Source: Halictus rubicundus (lineage: Eukaryota > Arthropoda > Insecta > Hymenoptera > Halictidae). Taken from it: 64,000 nucleotides of DNA. The notes beneath the pieces were generated by a model, which ran no database searches, had not been told where the DNA came from, and was given only the letters and a program-made list of their open reading frames with translations. Location of the stretch: NCBI RefSeq assembly GCF_050948215.1, contig NW_027488589.1, positions 868,001 to 932,000 of the forward strand, given 5' to 3'. This document shows, one piece after another, positions 10,928-20,415 of the stretch (within the stretch, counting starts at the first letter, position 1; the number at the start of each line of letters is the position of its first letter). Made by a program: the position numbers and the translations under genes.

Positions 10928-11229
10928 TGTAGGTTTAAGGGTCCCGCGGATAAATGCGGAACCAAGATGCAGCCTACTCTGCACAGAACCGCTGGGAGAC
11001 TTTTTATCGATAGTGATAAACTCGTGTATGTAACAGAACAACTTTATTCGACTTCACTTCGAGAGCGTAGGATCGAGACGTCTGTCTCGATCGAGAGTCC
11101 GGCAGCGAGAGAGTACAGTAGGCGGTTCTCTCGCCTGCATTGCCCGAGGTTGAGAGTGCCAACCTCGTCGGAGCATATTCTCTAGGCGCCTGCCTAGGGG
11201 AATGGCGCGGCAGCGCCAATATCCCTACA
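10928..11229 (-). repeat. Gypsy 5' LTR
   Basis: 302 bp, partner of 5889-6190. AATAAA signal on the sense strand at the complement of 11043-11048. The flanking GCTT (11230-11233) completes the target duplication. Confidence 0.95.
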
Positions 11230-11557
11230 GCTTCTTCAATAGTGTCGCCCTCTTTGCTGGTCCTTTCGAAGCGTATACCCTTTCCAGCGCAGTCCAAGCG
11301 TCACTTGACGTTTGAAGATTCTTCACGTGGCATATTTCGGATGCACTTAACGAGAGAACTATATCAGCTTTCGCCTTTTTGTCGTTTCTTACCCAATTTG
11401 CAATTTGGTCGGCATTGTTCTCCCTTTCAGCAGGTTTCGGTCTCGATCCATCGACGTAGCACCAGAGACCATTTTTCGTAAGAATTGCCTCCATTCGTTC
11501 TTTCCACGTATCATAATTATCTTTAGTTAATTTGTCTATTTGAGTGTTGTGACTCAT
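11230..11557 (-). pseudogene. Copia copy 1, gag N-terminal part
   Basis: Starts at the Met at 11557 (complement of CAT at 11555-11557), in the same context as the intact start of copy 2 at 27678. The first ~110 residues match copy 2 gag (motifs KDNYDTWK, WCYVDGS, VYASKGPAK), a UBN2/Copia-type gag domain. The frame is broken by the Gypsy element and resumes at 5888. It differs from copy 2 by a few substitutions. Confidence 0.9.
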
Positions 11558-11675
11558 GATTAACTATTTGTATAATAGGTTCTTGATCGCGAACACGTGG
11601 CACTTTGTAGGTTAAATTGGCACTAGAGGTTAGGTTTTCCGTTCGTAACGAATTTACGCTACTGGGCCCATATCC
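11558..11675 (-). other. Copia copy 1 leader with primer site
   Basis: Non-coding leader between 5' LTR and gag. Next to the LTR lies GGATATGGGCCCAG on the sense strand. It corresponds to the copy 2 primer site GGTTATGGGCCCAG with one change, matching the anticodon-stem region of initiator tRNA-Met. Confidence 0.7.
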
Positions 11676-11891
11676 TGTTTGATTTTGTTAATCCTTATGT
11701 TCCCGAAGGATCTTCAGGTTGTCCTATTAAACCTCTTCACCTTATTTTGTATAATACATGCCTTTATTTCTGTACATATACACGTGGTAGCAGAGCGTGG
11801 TTAGATAAAGAAGAAAAATACATCGAGAAAAGAATAGATTGGAGGGCGCGCGGGAAGCAGTTGAGTGAGCGCGTTGAATATATTTCTAACA
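11676..11891 (-). repeat. Copia copy 1, 5' LTR
   Basis: 216 bp from TGTTAGAA (complement of 11884-11891) to TCAAACA, the same length as the LTR at 32111-32326. It is flanked outside by ACCTC (11892-11896), the complement of GAGGT, the same target site that borders the other Copia copies. Confidence 0.92.
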
Positions 11892-12400
11892 ACCTCGATT
11901 TTATTTGTAACATTCAATTTAGAAACACTAACAAACTTCGTTGCAATCCAAACTCTAAAGATGCAGATTGATCGAAATGTTTATTTCTTTGTAAATTCTC
12001 TGGTCTCCTTACTGGAAAGGTGTTAGGGAAAAATATTGAATGGATACATTGTAGTGTCGTTGTTCATCTTGGCTTGCAAGAACGTCAAATGCTTACAAAT
12101 TATAGTTATCTGCGGATTACACAACGATATGTTAACAATAATTAGAGCATTTGCTACAAGTAGCACGTCACGATACAGTTGAATTATATATTACATTCTT
12201 ATACACGTACTACGCCTTAAACTTTCTGAACGTACTTTGTCCGCACTGTAGTCTCGAGTTTGAGAAATCTTCTGGAACACCGTCTGAGTTTTTAGTCTCG
12301 CATGAGGTGCAGCCCATTTCACCTTCGCGGGAACCGGCATCTCCCTCTGCACTGCCACTCTCGATTCATCAACAGCATACCCTGTGAATCGCTCATTTCT
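11892..12400 (-). pseudogene. F-box gene copy 1, truncated 3' part
   Basis: Minus-strand copy of the C-terminal half and 3' region of the F-box gene at 18232-18944. The coding part is 12191-12400, about 69 codons, open to a TAA at 12191-12193 at the same place as in the other copy. Relative to that copy it has an in-frame insertion of 24 bp plus several substitutions. The F-box itself and the promoter are absent: the sequence breaks at 12400 where BEL sequence begins. The 3' region (11892-12190) ends at the Copia target site. Confidence 0.82.
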
Positions 12401-15337
12401 CTACGTAATCGTCTCTCCAGAGCTTCCAAAATCGTTCGGTCATGTGCCGAACAAGTTGCCAGCGCGAGAGGCGATTTTCGGCAAGAATTAGAGTCGATGG
12501 CTGAGGGGCCGAACCGATTAAAAATGGCCGGGAGGTAACGATTCGTAGTCGTCGTACGAGTCGGACTGCGGCGAGATCGGGCGAGAATTGAGACACGCTT
12601 CGATAGCACAGAGAAGAGTGGTAAATTCTTCGAAGGTGAGAGTGCGATCCTTTAAAATGCGACGCAGATGATGCTTTACGCTTTTCACGCCGGCCTCCCA
12701 CAAGCCTCCGAAGTGCGGGGCCGACGGGGGTATGAAGTGCCATGCAACACCGTCGGTGCCAGTTTTATTTAAAAAGTCGGGATGATTCAGACTTGCGCGA
12801 TGCGCGAGCGAGAGTTCGCGATTAGCCCCGATAAACGTGGTGCCGTTGTCGGAGTACATCGCTTCGGGAATTCCTCGACGAGAACAAAAACGACAGTAGG
12901 CGTTGAGAAACGCGGGGGTCGAATAATCCGCGACCAGCTCGAGGTGGATCGCCTTGGTGGCTAGGCATATAAACAGCGCGATGTGCGCTTTGCGAGAAGT
13001 GATGCCTCGACCCGCAGATGCCCGAACCTGAACGGGGCCGGCGTAGTCCAGGCCACAATGGGCAAAGCATTTCGCGGGAGGAAAGACCCGAGGTTCCGGA
13101 AGCTGTCCCATGAGTTGGTTGGGATGTGCAGCTCGTTCTCGAACGCATGTGACGTATGTGTGAATCACTGATCTCGCAAGATTTCGCGCACGCAGGATCC
13201 AGAAGGTTTGGAGGAGGGTGCTCAAGGTGAGCTGAAGTCCGGCGTGTAGCGAACGAATATGCGTGTGTTCGATGATGAGTCGAACGAGAGGATGCGCCGC
13301 GAGAATAATGGGATGCTTAGAGTTAAACGGTAAGGGAGCACGGTGCAGCCGACCTCCCACGCGAAGAATCCCTTTTTTATCGAGGAAAGGATTGAGCGAG
13401 CTGAGAGGGTTCTTCGACGGTAGCGGTTTGTTCTGGAGAAGGACCTTGCTCTCCGATGGAAATAGACTGGCTTGGATTCGACGGATCCACCATAACTTCG
13501 CGTTGCAGCACTCATCAGCCGAAAGCGCGAGGCCATAGCCGCGAGATGGAGCTTGAAGAGTCTCCGAATTATTACGTCGACACGCGCACACGAATCGAAA
13601 AATGTACGCCGTGACTCGAATGAGTTTTGGCCAGGACGAGAAGCGGTTTTCCAGTTCCCACTGTTGAGTTGGGACGGCGACATGAGCCGGTATGACTTTC
13701 GCCTCTAACGGGTTGCGGTTGTCGAGACGAACCTGAAGCTGTGGCCATTCGGAGCGATCACGGGTCAACCATGCGGGACCTTGCCACCAGAGAGATGACC
13801 GAGGAAGGTCGTCGCTGAGGAGACCACGGGAAGCGCAATCGGCAGGATTGTCTTCTGTGGAGACGTGTCGCCCATCCGCGTGCGGGAGCCGGGCTTGAAT
13901 ACTCGACACTCGGTTGGCCACAAAGGTCTTCCAACGTGAGGGATGCTGTTGGACCCAATTCAGGACAACAGTCGAATCTGTCCAGCACACGCAGGAGATA
14001 TTTCGCGTGCCGAAGGTCGACAGGATGAATTCCATGAGCCGCGAGAGAAGAAGTGTCCCTTGCAATTCTAATCGAGGAATTGTCAATGGGTTAAGAGGAG
14101 CTACTTTAGATTTTCCGGCGAGCAAAGAAATCGTGACTTCGCCGGAGGGCGAGGTACATTTTGCATACACGACGGCAGCGTAAGCGACCGTCGAGGCATC
14201 GGCGAAGCCGTGAAGCTCGATACGAGAAGAAGACAATGAGGAGCCAATACACCGAGGAAGTTTTAACGAGTTGAGGAGTGGCAGGCACTCGCAGATTGAT
14301 CGCCACTTGTCGAGAAGCGCATTCGGTAATTCATCGTCCCAGCTAATGCGGAGGCGCCACAAATCCTGAAGAAAGATCTTAGCGAGGACGGTTGCGGGGG
14401 TGACCCAGCCTAACGGATCGTAGAGTTTGGCGATCGTGGAAAGAATCGACCTCTTGGTCGACGGCAGTGGATCAGCCACGATTGCGCGAAATTGAAAGGC
14501 GTTCAGACTCGGACTCCAGCTGACTCCAAGAACTTTGAGCTGATCATCAGGGGCGAGAGTTTTGGTACACGCAAGACCGTGATCCGCTGGATCGAGATCG
14601 GCCAGCAACGCGGACGAATTGCTTGCCCATTTTCGTAGCCTGAATTTCCCGCAATCGAGGAGAGCGGTCAGCTGGTTACGAGACTGGCGAAGGGACTCGG
14701 TGTCATCGCCTCCAAACAGAACGTCGTCAACATATATATGATCTTGGAGGATCGATTTCGCGAGAGGAACACGATGCCCTTCGTCCTCATTAAGACGTTG
14801 AAGGACGCGAAGGGCGAGATAAGGAGCACACGTCATTCCGTATGTGACTGTGAGAAGTTGATATTCTCGGCACGGGGCGGAAGGTGCTGGCTGCCACAGA
14901 ATGCGTTGGTAATCGACATCGCGGTCGTCGAGGAGAATTTGGCGATACATTTTTGCGATATCGGCAGTGTAAACGTATCGGAATTTACGCCATCGAAGAA
15001 TGACCGCGGCGAGGTGGCTTTGCAATTTCGGACCGGCGAGAAGATGGTCGTTCAACGAAGAGCCGTTGGATGTGAGACTGGAGGCGTTGAACACGACGCG
15101 AAGGTGGGTCGTAGCGCTGCCAGCTCGAAGGACGGGATGATGCGGAATAAAAACACATCGATGAGACGATGCATCCGAGTCTCGAGCGAGACGCATATGC
15201 CCTAGACGCTCGTACTCATTAAGAAAGTCGCGATACTCAGTGGCGACTGAGGGACTCGTTTGAAGGCGGCGCGAAAGAGACTGCATCATTTTTTCGGCGA
15301 CCCGGCGCGAATGCCCGATATCTATGGGAGGACCGAT
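12401..15337 (-). pseudogene. pol: BEL/Pao pol (RT-RH-IN), truncated and frameshifted
   Basis: A long frame (12518-15289, 923 residues from its first Met) is open upstream to the LTR junction at 15337. Reverse transcriptase: TADIAKMYRQ near 108-117, YVDD at 186-189. RNase H: D364, E408, D438, followed by the ADCASRG segment. Integrase: D748 (GLDYAG), D814 (YSDNGT), E866 (GLWEAG), a BEL/Pao signature. In the zinc-binding region the first Cys of the usual C-x-x-C pair appears to be Tyr (HTYVTC). Near 12518-12530 a frameshift ends the main frame, and the C-terminal part (GSAPQP, FWKLWRDDY) continues in another frame to 12400, where F-box sequence begins. Gag, protease and the start of RT are deleted. 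Not functional. Confidence 0.9.
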
Positions 15338-15651
15338 TGTTCGAGTGCCTGAGGCCGGGACCGCTCAGAATTGAGCGCTGAGGGAAGTGGTGGAGACTGC
15401 AGGTGATATGCACGAGACGCGAAATTTGTTGCAAGTCACTTTAATGTTTTTCTAATTTGTGAATTCGGTTCACCGTTGCGCGCGAGGTGAGATTCAAACG
15501 GAGGTGTTTGTCGCCGGTGACACGGCTGTTTACGCGAGCGAGACAACAGCCGCTCGATCGCGCGTTCGTAACGCGAAAACAATTTTGGAACCATCATCAA
15601 CGGTCGGAATACCTTCGTTTGAATTCTCCCTTTTTATGCCAATACTGAACA
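15338..15651 (-). repeat. BEL/Pao LTR with internal deletion
   Basis: 314 bp matching the LTR at 26921-27466 but lacking about 232 internal bp. It also lacks the terminal ~20 bp inferred from the split solo LTR at 19366/26916. In minus orientation it opens TGTTCAGTAT directly against Copia copy 4 and carries an ATTAAA signal near its other end, so it is the 5' LTR of the adjacent pol. Its 3' boundary abuts RT coding sequence, so the internal 5' part of the element was deleted. Confidence 0.8.
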
Positions 15652-16333
15652 GGTGGGCTCACTTATGTATGCGGCAGTATCCACGAGGCCGGACATAGCA
15701 TATGCTGTAAGTATGTTGAGCCGATTTAATGAAAATCCAGGAGGGGAGCACTGGACATCCGCGAAAAGGGTACTACGTTACCTTAAAGGACGATATCGCA
15801 CGGTATCACTTACAAAAAGACGGGATGCGATTTTCACGGATTTGTGGACTCAGACTGGGGAAGCAACATGGATGATAGGAAATCCCAAACAGGCACCATA
15901 TTGAGATTAGCAGACGCACCCATCACGTGGGAGTCTAGAAGACAGAGATGCGTTGCACTGTCGAGTGTGGAGGCTGAGTACATGGCGCTAACTGAGGCAA
16001 TCACGGAAGCGGTTTACCTGCGAAGCCTCTTGAGCGAACTTGCGATGTCCGAAGTTGACCATGGGGGAACCATCGTATATTGCGATAATCAAGGAGCCCA
16101 AAAGTTGATAAAGAATCCAGTATTCCATTCGCGAACCAAGCACATCGATATCCGCTATCACTATATCCGCGAGATATATCAAGGAGGGGGGGGGGGGGTC
16201 GATGTTGAATATATCCCAACGCAAAACATGCTGGCAGACTTGTTAACTAAGAGTCTCTGCAATGTCAATCACGCTAAATTAATGCGCGGCTTAGGACTGA
16301 ATGCCATTGATAAGTGTCCACGTTGAGAGGGGG
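15652..16333 (+). pseudogene. Copia copy 4, end of RT and RNase H
   Basis: Plus-strand fragment homologous to copy 2 from 31433 on. The first frame (15653-15904) carries the end of reverse transcriptase (GSLMYAAVSTRPDI, SRFNENPGG). A one-base deletion near 15788, shared with copy 2 at about 31571, shifts the frame. RNase H continues in another frame to the TGA at 16324-16326 (DSDWGSN, KSQTG, SSVEAEYMALTE, YCDNQGA, SRTKHIDIRYH, LADLLTKSL). The G run at 16186-16198 stays in frame here, unlike copy 2. The left end is cut by the BEL LTR. A GAGAGGGGG polypurine tract lies just before the LTR. Confidence 0.9.
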
Positions 16334-16548
16334 TGTTAGAAAAAATTCACCGCGCTCACTCAACTGCTTCCTGCGCGCCCTCTAGTCTATTCTATTCTCG
16401 ATGTATTTTTCTTCTTTATCTAACCACGCTCTGCTACCACGTGTATATGTACAGAAATAAAGGCATGTATTATACAAAATAAGGTGAAGAGGTTTAATAG
16501 GACAACCTGAAGATCCTTCGGGAACATAAGGATTAACAAAATCTAACA
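16334..16548 (+). repeat. Copia copy 4, 3' LTR
   Basis: 215 bp, TGTTAG to CTAACA, nearly identical to 32111-32326 (one base shorter near the start). Followed by GAGGT (16549-16553), the same target duplication that precedes the 5' LTRs at 18945 and 11891. Confidence 0.93.
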
Positions 16549-16639
16549 GAGGTATTTATTTTAAGATTTATTTAATAACGTATTTTCCACAGTGTTCTGT
16601 CACTGAAACCTGAATACGTTGATCCAATCAAAAATCTAC

Positions 16640-17672
16640 AGTGCAGAAGCACGGATTATTAACGTTAGGTGAATGCCAAAAAAATTATCGGCGTGCAGCA
16701 GTGATGTTTTTTTAACGTTATGGGATCAAAAAATGTCATGCAACATATCATAATTTAGAAAAGCGGCTTCGCGAGCACGGTGAATTGTGTAAAAAAACTC
16801 GCAATAAACCTAAAGCTGTCACTAATGAAAATAATAGTGCCAGTATTCTTGCTGCAATTACATTAAATCCTCATATTAGTCAACGTACACTTGCACAAAC
16901 ATCACATATTAGTTGTTCATCAATTCAACGAATTTTGAAACGGCAACAGTTTCATCCATATCACATGGTTTTATCACAAGAGCTTTCGATAGCAGATTAC
17001 GATCGCCGCGTAAGATTTTGTGAGTGGCTGCAGGGTGTTGTGGAAAATGACTTTTTGTGCAAAATACTTTTTTCCGATGAGGCCACTTTTATGAATACAG
17101 GGCATGTAAATAGACATAATCTGCATTATTGGGCCGTGGAAAACCCAAATTGGATGCGATGGGTCCCCATTCAACATCGATAGTCTTTAAATGTTTGGTG
17201 TAGCCTAATAGGAGATTTTGTGATTGGACCTTATTTTTTCCAAGAAACTGTAACATCTGCAAGTTATTGTGATTTTTTAAAAAATCATTTGCCTGCGCTT
17301 TTGGAAGATGTGCCACTTCTCGTTAGAAGAGAAATGTGGTTCCAACAAGACGGCGCTCCTCCGCATTTTGCAATCATCACCAGGCAATTTTTGAACGAAA
17401 AATTTGGGAACAAATGGATAGGTCGTGGGGGACCTATGCAATGGCCTCCTCGATCCCCCGATCTAACACCATTAGATTTTTTCTTATGGGGATATGTAAA
17501 GGACAAAGTTATGTTTGAACCACCGACGACAAAAGAGGATATGAAACAAAGAATACGTGACGCTTGCGCTTCAGTGACTCCCGAAATGTTAAAAAATGTT
17601 AGAACAACTTTGATGTTTCGAGTAAATAAATGTTTACAAGCCCGTGGTGGACATTTTGAACATTTAATTTAA
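16640..17672 (+). pseudogene. Tc1/mariner transposase, inactivated
   Basis: N-terminal helix-turn-helix homology (SAEAR, LGECQKNYRRAA, LEKRLREHG) is spread over frames broken by small indels around 16660-16760, including a T run. From 16785 the frame is open except for a TAG at 17181-17183, then runs to TAA at 17670-17672. The catalytic triad is visible: FSDEATF, FQQDGAPPH and RSPDLTPLD, with 36 residues between the second and third Asp by my count. The WPPRSPDLTPLDFFLWGY region is typical of a broad insect mariner-like group; I do not assign a subfamily. At least one stop and one or two frameshifts make it non-functional. Confidence 0.88.
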
Positions 17673-18029
17673 AGTATATTTTATTTCTTCACGAATAAGC
17701 AAAGGACTCAAGCGCGTATAATTCCGTAACGCTTTTTCCGAGCGCTTCAAGTACCTACAACTCGAAACTTCAAACTGTTATATCTCATCATGGAAGTATC
17801 TGACAAAAAAATGTTTCAGACAAAATTGACTTGTTTTTTCCTGTAGAATCTAAATATGTAACATTTTATAGGGGGTTCCATTTAAAATTACAAAGGTACC
17901 TCCCCTCCCCCGTTAAAGGGGAAGGGAGGCCACTTCACGTTTATGTAGTCAGATAGGCCCTTCAGTTCCATGCAATTTAAGACTAAGAACTTTAAAATCG
18001 ATGACATAGTTTTCGAGATATTGAGCTGT

Positions 18030-18053
18030 TCAGAGTTATGTGGGCCACCCTGT
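18030..18053. repeat. Mariner 3' terminal inverted repeat
   Basis: The complement begins TACAGGGTGGCCCA, with TATA adjoining outside, consistent with a TA target site. The partner repeat is missing. Confidence 0.7.
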
Positions 18054-18120
18054 ATATAATGTTCGAAATATCGTGTTGACGGTAGGCTGAACCTGCACCG
18101 ATAAAAAATTAATGCTCGCA

Positions 18121-18231
18121 CCTGATTGGTCGAATCATTGTTCCGGAACGATCACTGGGGCGGAACCAGGGTATATATACCCCAATTTTTCAGGAGTGCT
18201 ACATTCGACGTTCTGACTTAAGAGTGACAAC
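18121..18231 (+). promoter_or_regulatory. Core promoter of the F-box gene
   Basis: An inverted CCAAT box (ATTGG, 18125-18129) is followed by a short palindrome GTTCCGGAAC (18140-18149). The 14-bp palindrome GGGTATATATACCC (18169-18182) contains a TATA box. A start site about 30 bp further (around 18200-18212) would leave a short 5' leader before the ATG at 18232. The arrangement is compact and looks like an RNA polymerase II promoter; activity is inferred. Confidence 0.55.
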
Positions 18232-18645
18232 ATGGAGTATTTCAGGTCTTTCCTTCGTGCGCTAGGACTGCTGGAATCTGCCACGGTGGATTTCATTTCA
18301 GAACTACCGCCGGAGGTATCGCAATTGGTTCTACGCAACTTGGATCCTAAGTCTCTGCTTTGCGCAGCTCAAGTGTCACGGAAGTGGTTGAATGTCTGCA
18401 GGGCTGATCCACACCTTAGACGAACCGCCAAACACTATGAGCAACGCACAATGCGGAGAAGAAATGAGCGATTCACAGGGTATGCTGTTGACAAATCGAG
18501 AGTGGCAGTGCAGAGGGAGGTGCCGGTTCCCGCGAAGGTGAAAAGGGCTGCACCTCATGCGAGACTAAAAACTCTGACGGTGTTCTACAGTGCGGACAAA
18601 GTATGTTCAGTAAGTTTAAGGCGTAGAAGGTGTATAAGAATGTAA
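18232..18645 (+). CDS. F-box protein
   Basis: 137 residues from ATG at 18232 to TAA at 18643-18645. Residues about 18-58 form an F-box: VDFISELPPEV, LVLRNLDPKSLL, SRKWLNVCRAD. F-box proteins bind Skp1 in SCF ubiquitin ligases through this motif and usually carry a substrate domain after it. Here the C-terminus is short, basic (Arg/Lys-rich) and without recognised WD40 or LRR repeats. Donor-like sites GTATGT (18601) and GTAAGT (18610) lie near the 3' end, so the true last exon could differ. An AATAAA at 18851-18856 could end the transcript. Related copies lie at 11892-12400 and 33001-33168. It may be a real multicopy gene or a duplicated remnant; open frame, promoter and an in-frame indel between copies favour coding history. 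Confidence 0.6.
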   Translation: MEYFRSFLRALGLLESATVDFISELPPEVSQLVLRNLDPKSLLCAAQVSRKWLNVCRADPHLRRTAKHYEQRTMRRRNERFTGYAVDKSRVAVQREVPVPAKVKRAAPHARLKTLTVFYSADKVCSVSLRRRRCIRM

Positions 18646-18944
18646 TATATAATTCAATTGTATCGTGACGTGCTACTTGTAGCAAATACTCTAATTATTG
18701 TTAACATATCGTTGTGTAATCCGCAGATAGCTATAATTTGTAAGCATTTGACGTTCTTGCAAGCCAAGATGAACAACGACACTACAATGTATCCATTCAA
18801 TATTTTTCCCTAACACCTTTCCAGTAAGGAGACAAGAGAATTTACAAAGAAATAAACATTTCGATCAATCTGCATCTTTAGATTTTGGATTGCAACGAAG
18901 TTTCTTAGTGTTTCTAAATTAAATGTTACAAATAAAACAGAGGT
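18646..18944 (+). other. 3' region of the F-box gene up to the Copia target site
   Basis: AT-rich sequence homologous, in opposite orientation, to 11892-12190. It contains AATAAA at 18851-18856 and ends with GAGGT (18940-18944) directly before the Copia LTR. No other gene seen. Confidence 0.7.
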
Positions 18945-19365
18945 TGTTAGAAATAAATTCAACGCGCTCACTCAACTGTAGGTTTACGGTCTAGTGGAAT
19001 TTCCAGACTGCGGCCTACTACCGCCGGGAAACCGGAAACTGGATGGAAGGCACTGTTGCGTGTTGTAGTACAGAGAACTTTATGGCGACTTGACTCGACG
19101 AAGGTTGTTACAAGAGAGATTGTGTAATCTCGGCGGCGGCAAATCCGCCTTGGGTCGTCGGGCACGCAGAGTCTAGAGTGGCGACTCGGTCTTGCCGCTT
19201 GCACGCGGCTGATGCCGGCGACGCTAGCGCTGCGGCAAGGTGCGGAAACATACGTAGCCCCTACACAACTGCTTTCTGCGCGCCCTCTAGTCTATTCTAT
19301 TCTCGATGTATTTTTCTTCTTTATCTAACCACGCTCTGCTACCACGTGTATATGTACAGAAATAA
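18945..19365 (+). repeat. Copia copy 2/3, first half of the 5' LTR, interrupted
   Basis: Starts TGTTAG after GAGGT. It is interrupted at 18977-19265 by a Gypsy-type solo LTR with CAAC duplication. It resumes at 19266 and stops after AATAA (19361-19365); the remaining half continues at 27467 with the same AATAA. Together the pieces give one LTR. Confidence 0.85.
18977..19265. repeat. Solo LTR of a Gypsy-type element
   Basis: 289 bp, TGTAGGTTTACGG to CCCCTACA, flanked by CAAC at 18973-18976 and 19266-19269. Its ends (TGTAGGTTTA, CCTACA) resemble the 302-bp Gypsy LTR but the body differs, so it is a related, distinct family. It inserted inside the Copia LTR and lost its internal region, presumably by LTR-LTR recombination. 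Confidence 0.82.
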
Positions 19366-19378
19366 TGTTGCGGCTTAA
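19366..19378. repeat. BEL/Pao solo LTR, left tip
   Basis: TGTTGCGGCTTAA follows AATAA. If the TTAA-flanked element 19379-26911 is removed, this tip joins AGGAGTGTTCGAG at 26916 to give one LTR of about 564 bp ending CTGAACA at 27466, bordered by AATAA on both sides. Confidence 0.6.
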
Positions 19379-19508
19379 GGGCCCGGGCTGCCAAAAGTAG
19401 AGTGACTACGTTACCGACAATATATGGTTTTACGGGGATCAAGTTTTCGTCCTTAAAAAGGAATATTTTATCGCTGGTAAAGGGCTCATTCGAAAGAGGA
19501 AGGTTCAA

Positions 19509-19670
19509 TCTAATGCGGGCTGGTCATGAGCTGACGAGATTATGGAGATATTGAGAAATATGAGCGTTAGAAGTAGGCCAAACATTGACGATGCACGTGC
19601 CGTGGAATTCAAGCATTTTTCTGCCATTGGATGAGTTTTCTGGATGATGTCGAGACCAGCCCGCATTAGA
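19509..19670. repeat. Inverted-repeat hairpin, 17-bp arms
   Basis: TCTAATGCGGGCTGGTC at 19509-19525 and its exact complement at 19654-19670. Could be a small MITE or a regulatory hairpin; no target duplication recognised. Confidence 0.55.
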
Positions 19671-20162
19671 AAATATCTCCAGCTACAAATTGAGCTATAA
19701 TTTGTCTTGATTCTGTTGCGAAATAAAGGCGAAAACTTGTTTCCCGTTTCGGCATGGCTTTCTAGCGTCAGAATTCTTGATATCGATAATATAGAGCAAA
19801 AAATGTGACAGGTTTACTTGAGCTGGAGCTCGTCAGGTGGCGCCTAAGTAGAAGGACTGTCGAAGTGGGATTGGAGGAAACTGCAAGCGTAGATTGTGGT
19901 TATGTTCGACGCCTATTCGCTCATCGGCAACGTGCGTCTGTATATGTGTGTATATGTATATAATTTTCCTATATATGCAAATAATCCGCTAGTTTGATGT
20001 TTCGGACTCATGCAAGCAATGTGCAGCAATGTGCAGTTGTCCATATACACATATAGCATAGTCGTAGCTGTAGCTTCATGTATCATATGAAATTGCGATC
20101 ACATTTGTATACCGATGAGCTTACATACAGTACCACATTATACAAAAGAGAAAAAGAAATTG

Positions 20163-20200
20163 TTAACCCTTTGCACTCGAGTGGTGACTCTGAACCACCA
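20163..20200. repeat. piggyBac-like terminal sequence
   Basis: TTAACCCTTTGCACTCG followed by an inverted GTGG/CCAC motif resembles the end of insect piggyBac elements. The other end was not found, so this is a remnant. Confidence 0.4.
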
Positions 20201-20307
20201 CTAGAAATTGTTGTGGCATTATTTCAAAGAAATTACAACAAATATTACAATGTATTTGTTTCATTACAAAATTTGAATTGAACAGATTACTAAACATTTA
20301 AATATTA

Positions 20308-20321
20308 TATGTGGAAATCGG
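20308..20321. repeat. LINE target-site duplication (left)
   Basis: TATGTGGAAATCGG, 14 bp, repeated at 25139-25152. It fixes both ends of the LINE. Confidence 0.9.
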
Positions 20322-20415
20322 GGAGTTCCGTTTCCGGTTAGAAAGAGATAAGGTGTGAAATTTAGAGCAGCTGAGAAAGTGGTGAGAGAGCGAGTGAAAA
20401 TAAAGTGGAGGTGGA

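Larger units (their letters stand above)
5889..11229 (-). mobile_element. Full-length Gypsy LTR retrotransposon
   Basis: A 5341-bp element bounded by 302-bp LTRs that start TGTAGG and end CCTACA, with a 4-bp GCTT duplication. In transcription order on the minus strand: 5' LTR (10928-11229), tRNA-Trp primer site, leader with tandem repeats, gag, pol (protease, reverse transcriptase, RNase H, integrase), G-rich polypurine tract, 3' LTR (5889-6190). Both reading frames are uninterrupted. The LTRs differ at 7 of 302 positions by my count, so it is not brand new. It is inserted in the gag of Copia copy 1. Domain order PR-RT-RH-IN identifies Gypsy; there is no env. Confidence 0.95.
16554..18053 (+). 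mobile_element. Tc1/mariner element, 5' end missing
   Basis: Contains a decayed transposase and a 3' terminal inverted repeat. The 3' end (about 18030-18053) reads outward as TACAGGGTGGCCCACATAAC on the complement, a familiar mariner-type end, with TA next to it. No matching 5' inverted repeat is visible because the left side joins the Copia target site. The first ~105 bp recur at 32332-32435 beyond Copia copy 2. Between the transposase stop and the inverted repeat are about 360 bp of AT-rich untranslated sequence with no other gene. Confidence 0.8.
19388..20307. other. Left non-coding arm of the TTAA element
   Basis: No convincing gene. It holds a perfect 17-bp inverted repeat (19509-19525 with 19654-19670, core TAATGCGGGCTGGTC) enclosing about 130 bp, a TATATGTG microsatellite-like stretch (19940-19980), and a piggyBac-like terminus at 20163. 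Short open frames here (for example 20078-20281) have no recognisable domain. Confidence 0.6.

Noticed and set aside
10522..11041. Cys/Arg-rich repeated peptides on both strands in the Gypsy leader
   Set aside because: Produced by the 45-bp tandem repeat, which stays open in several frames; no start or domain support.
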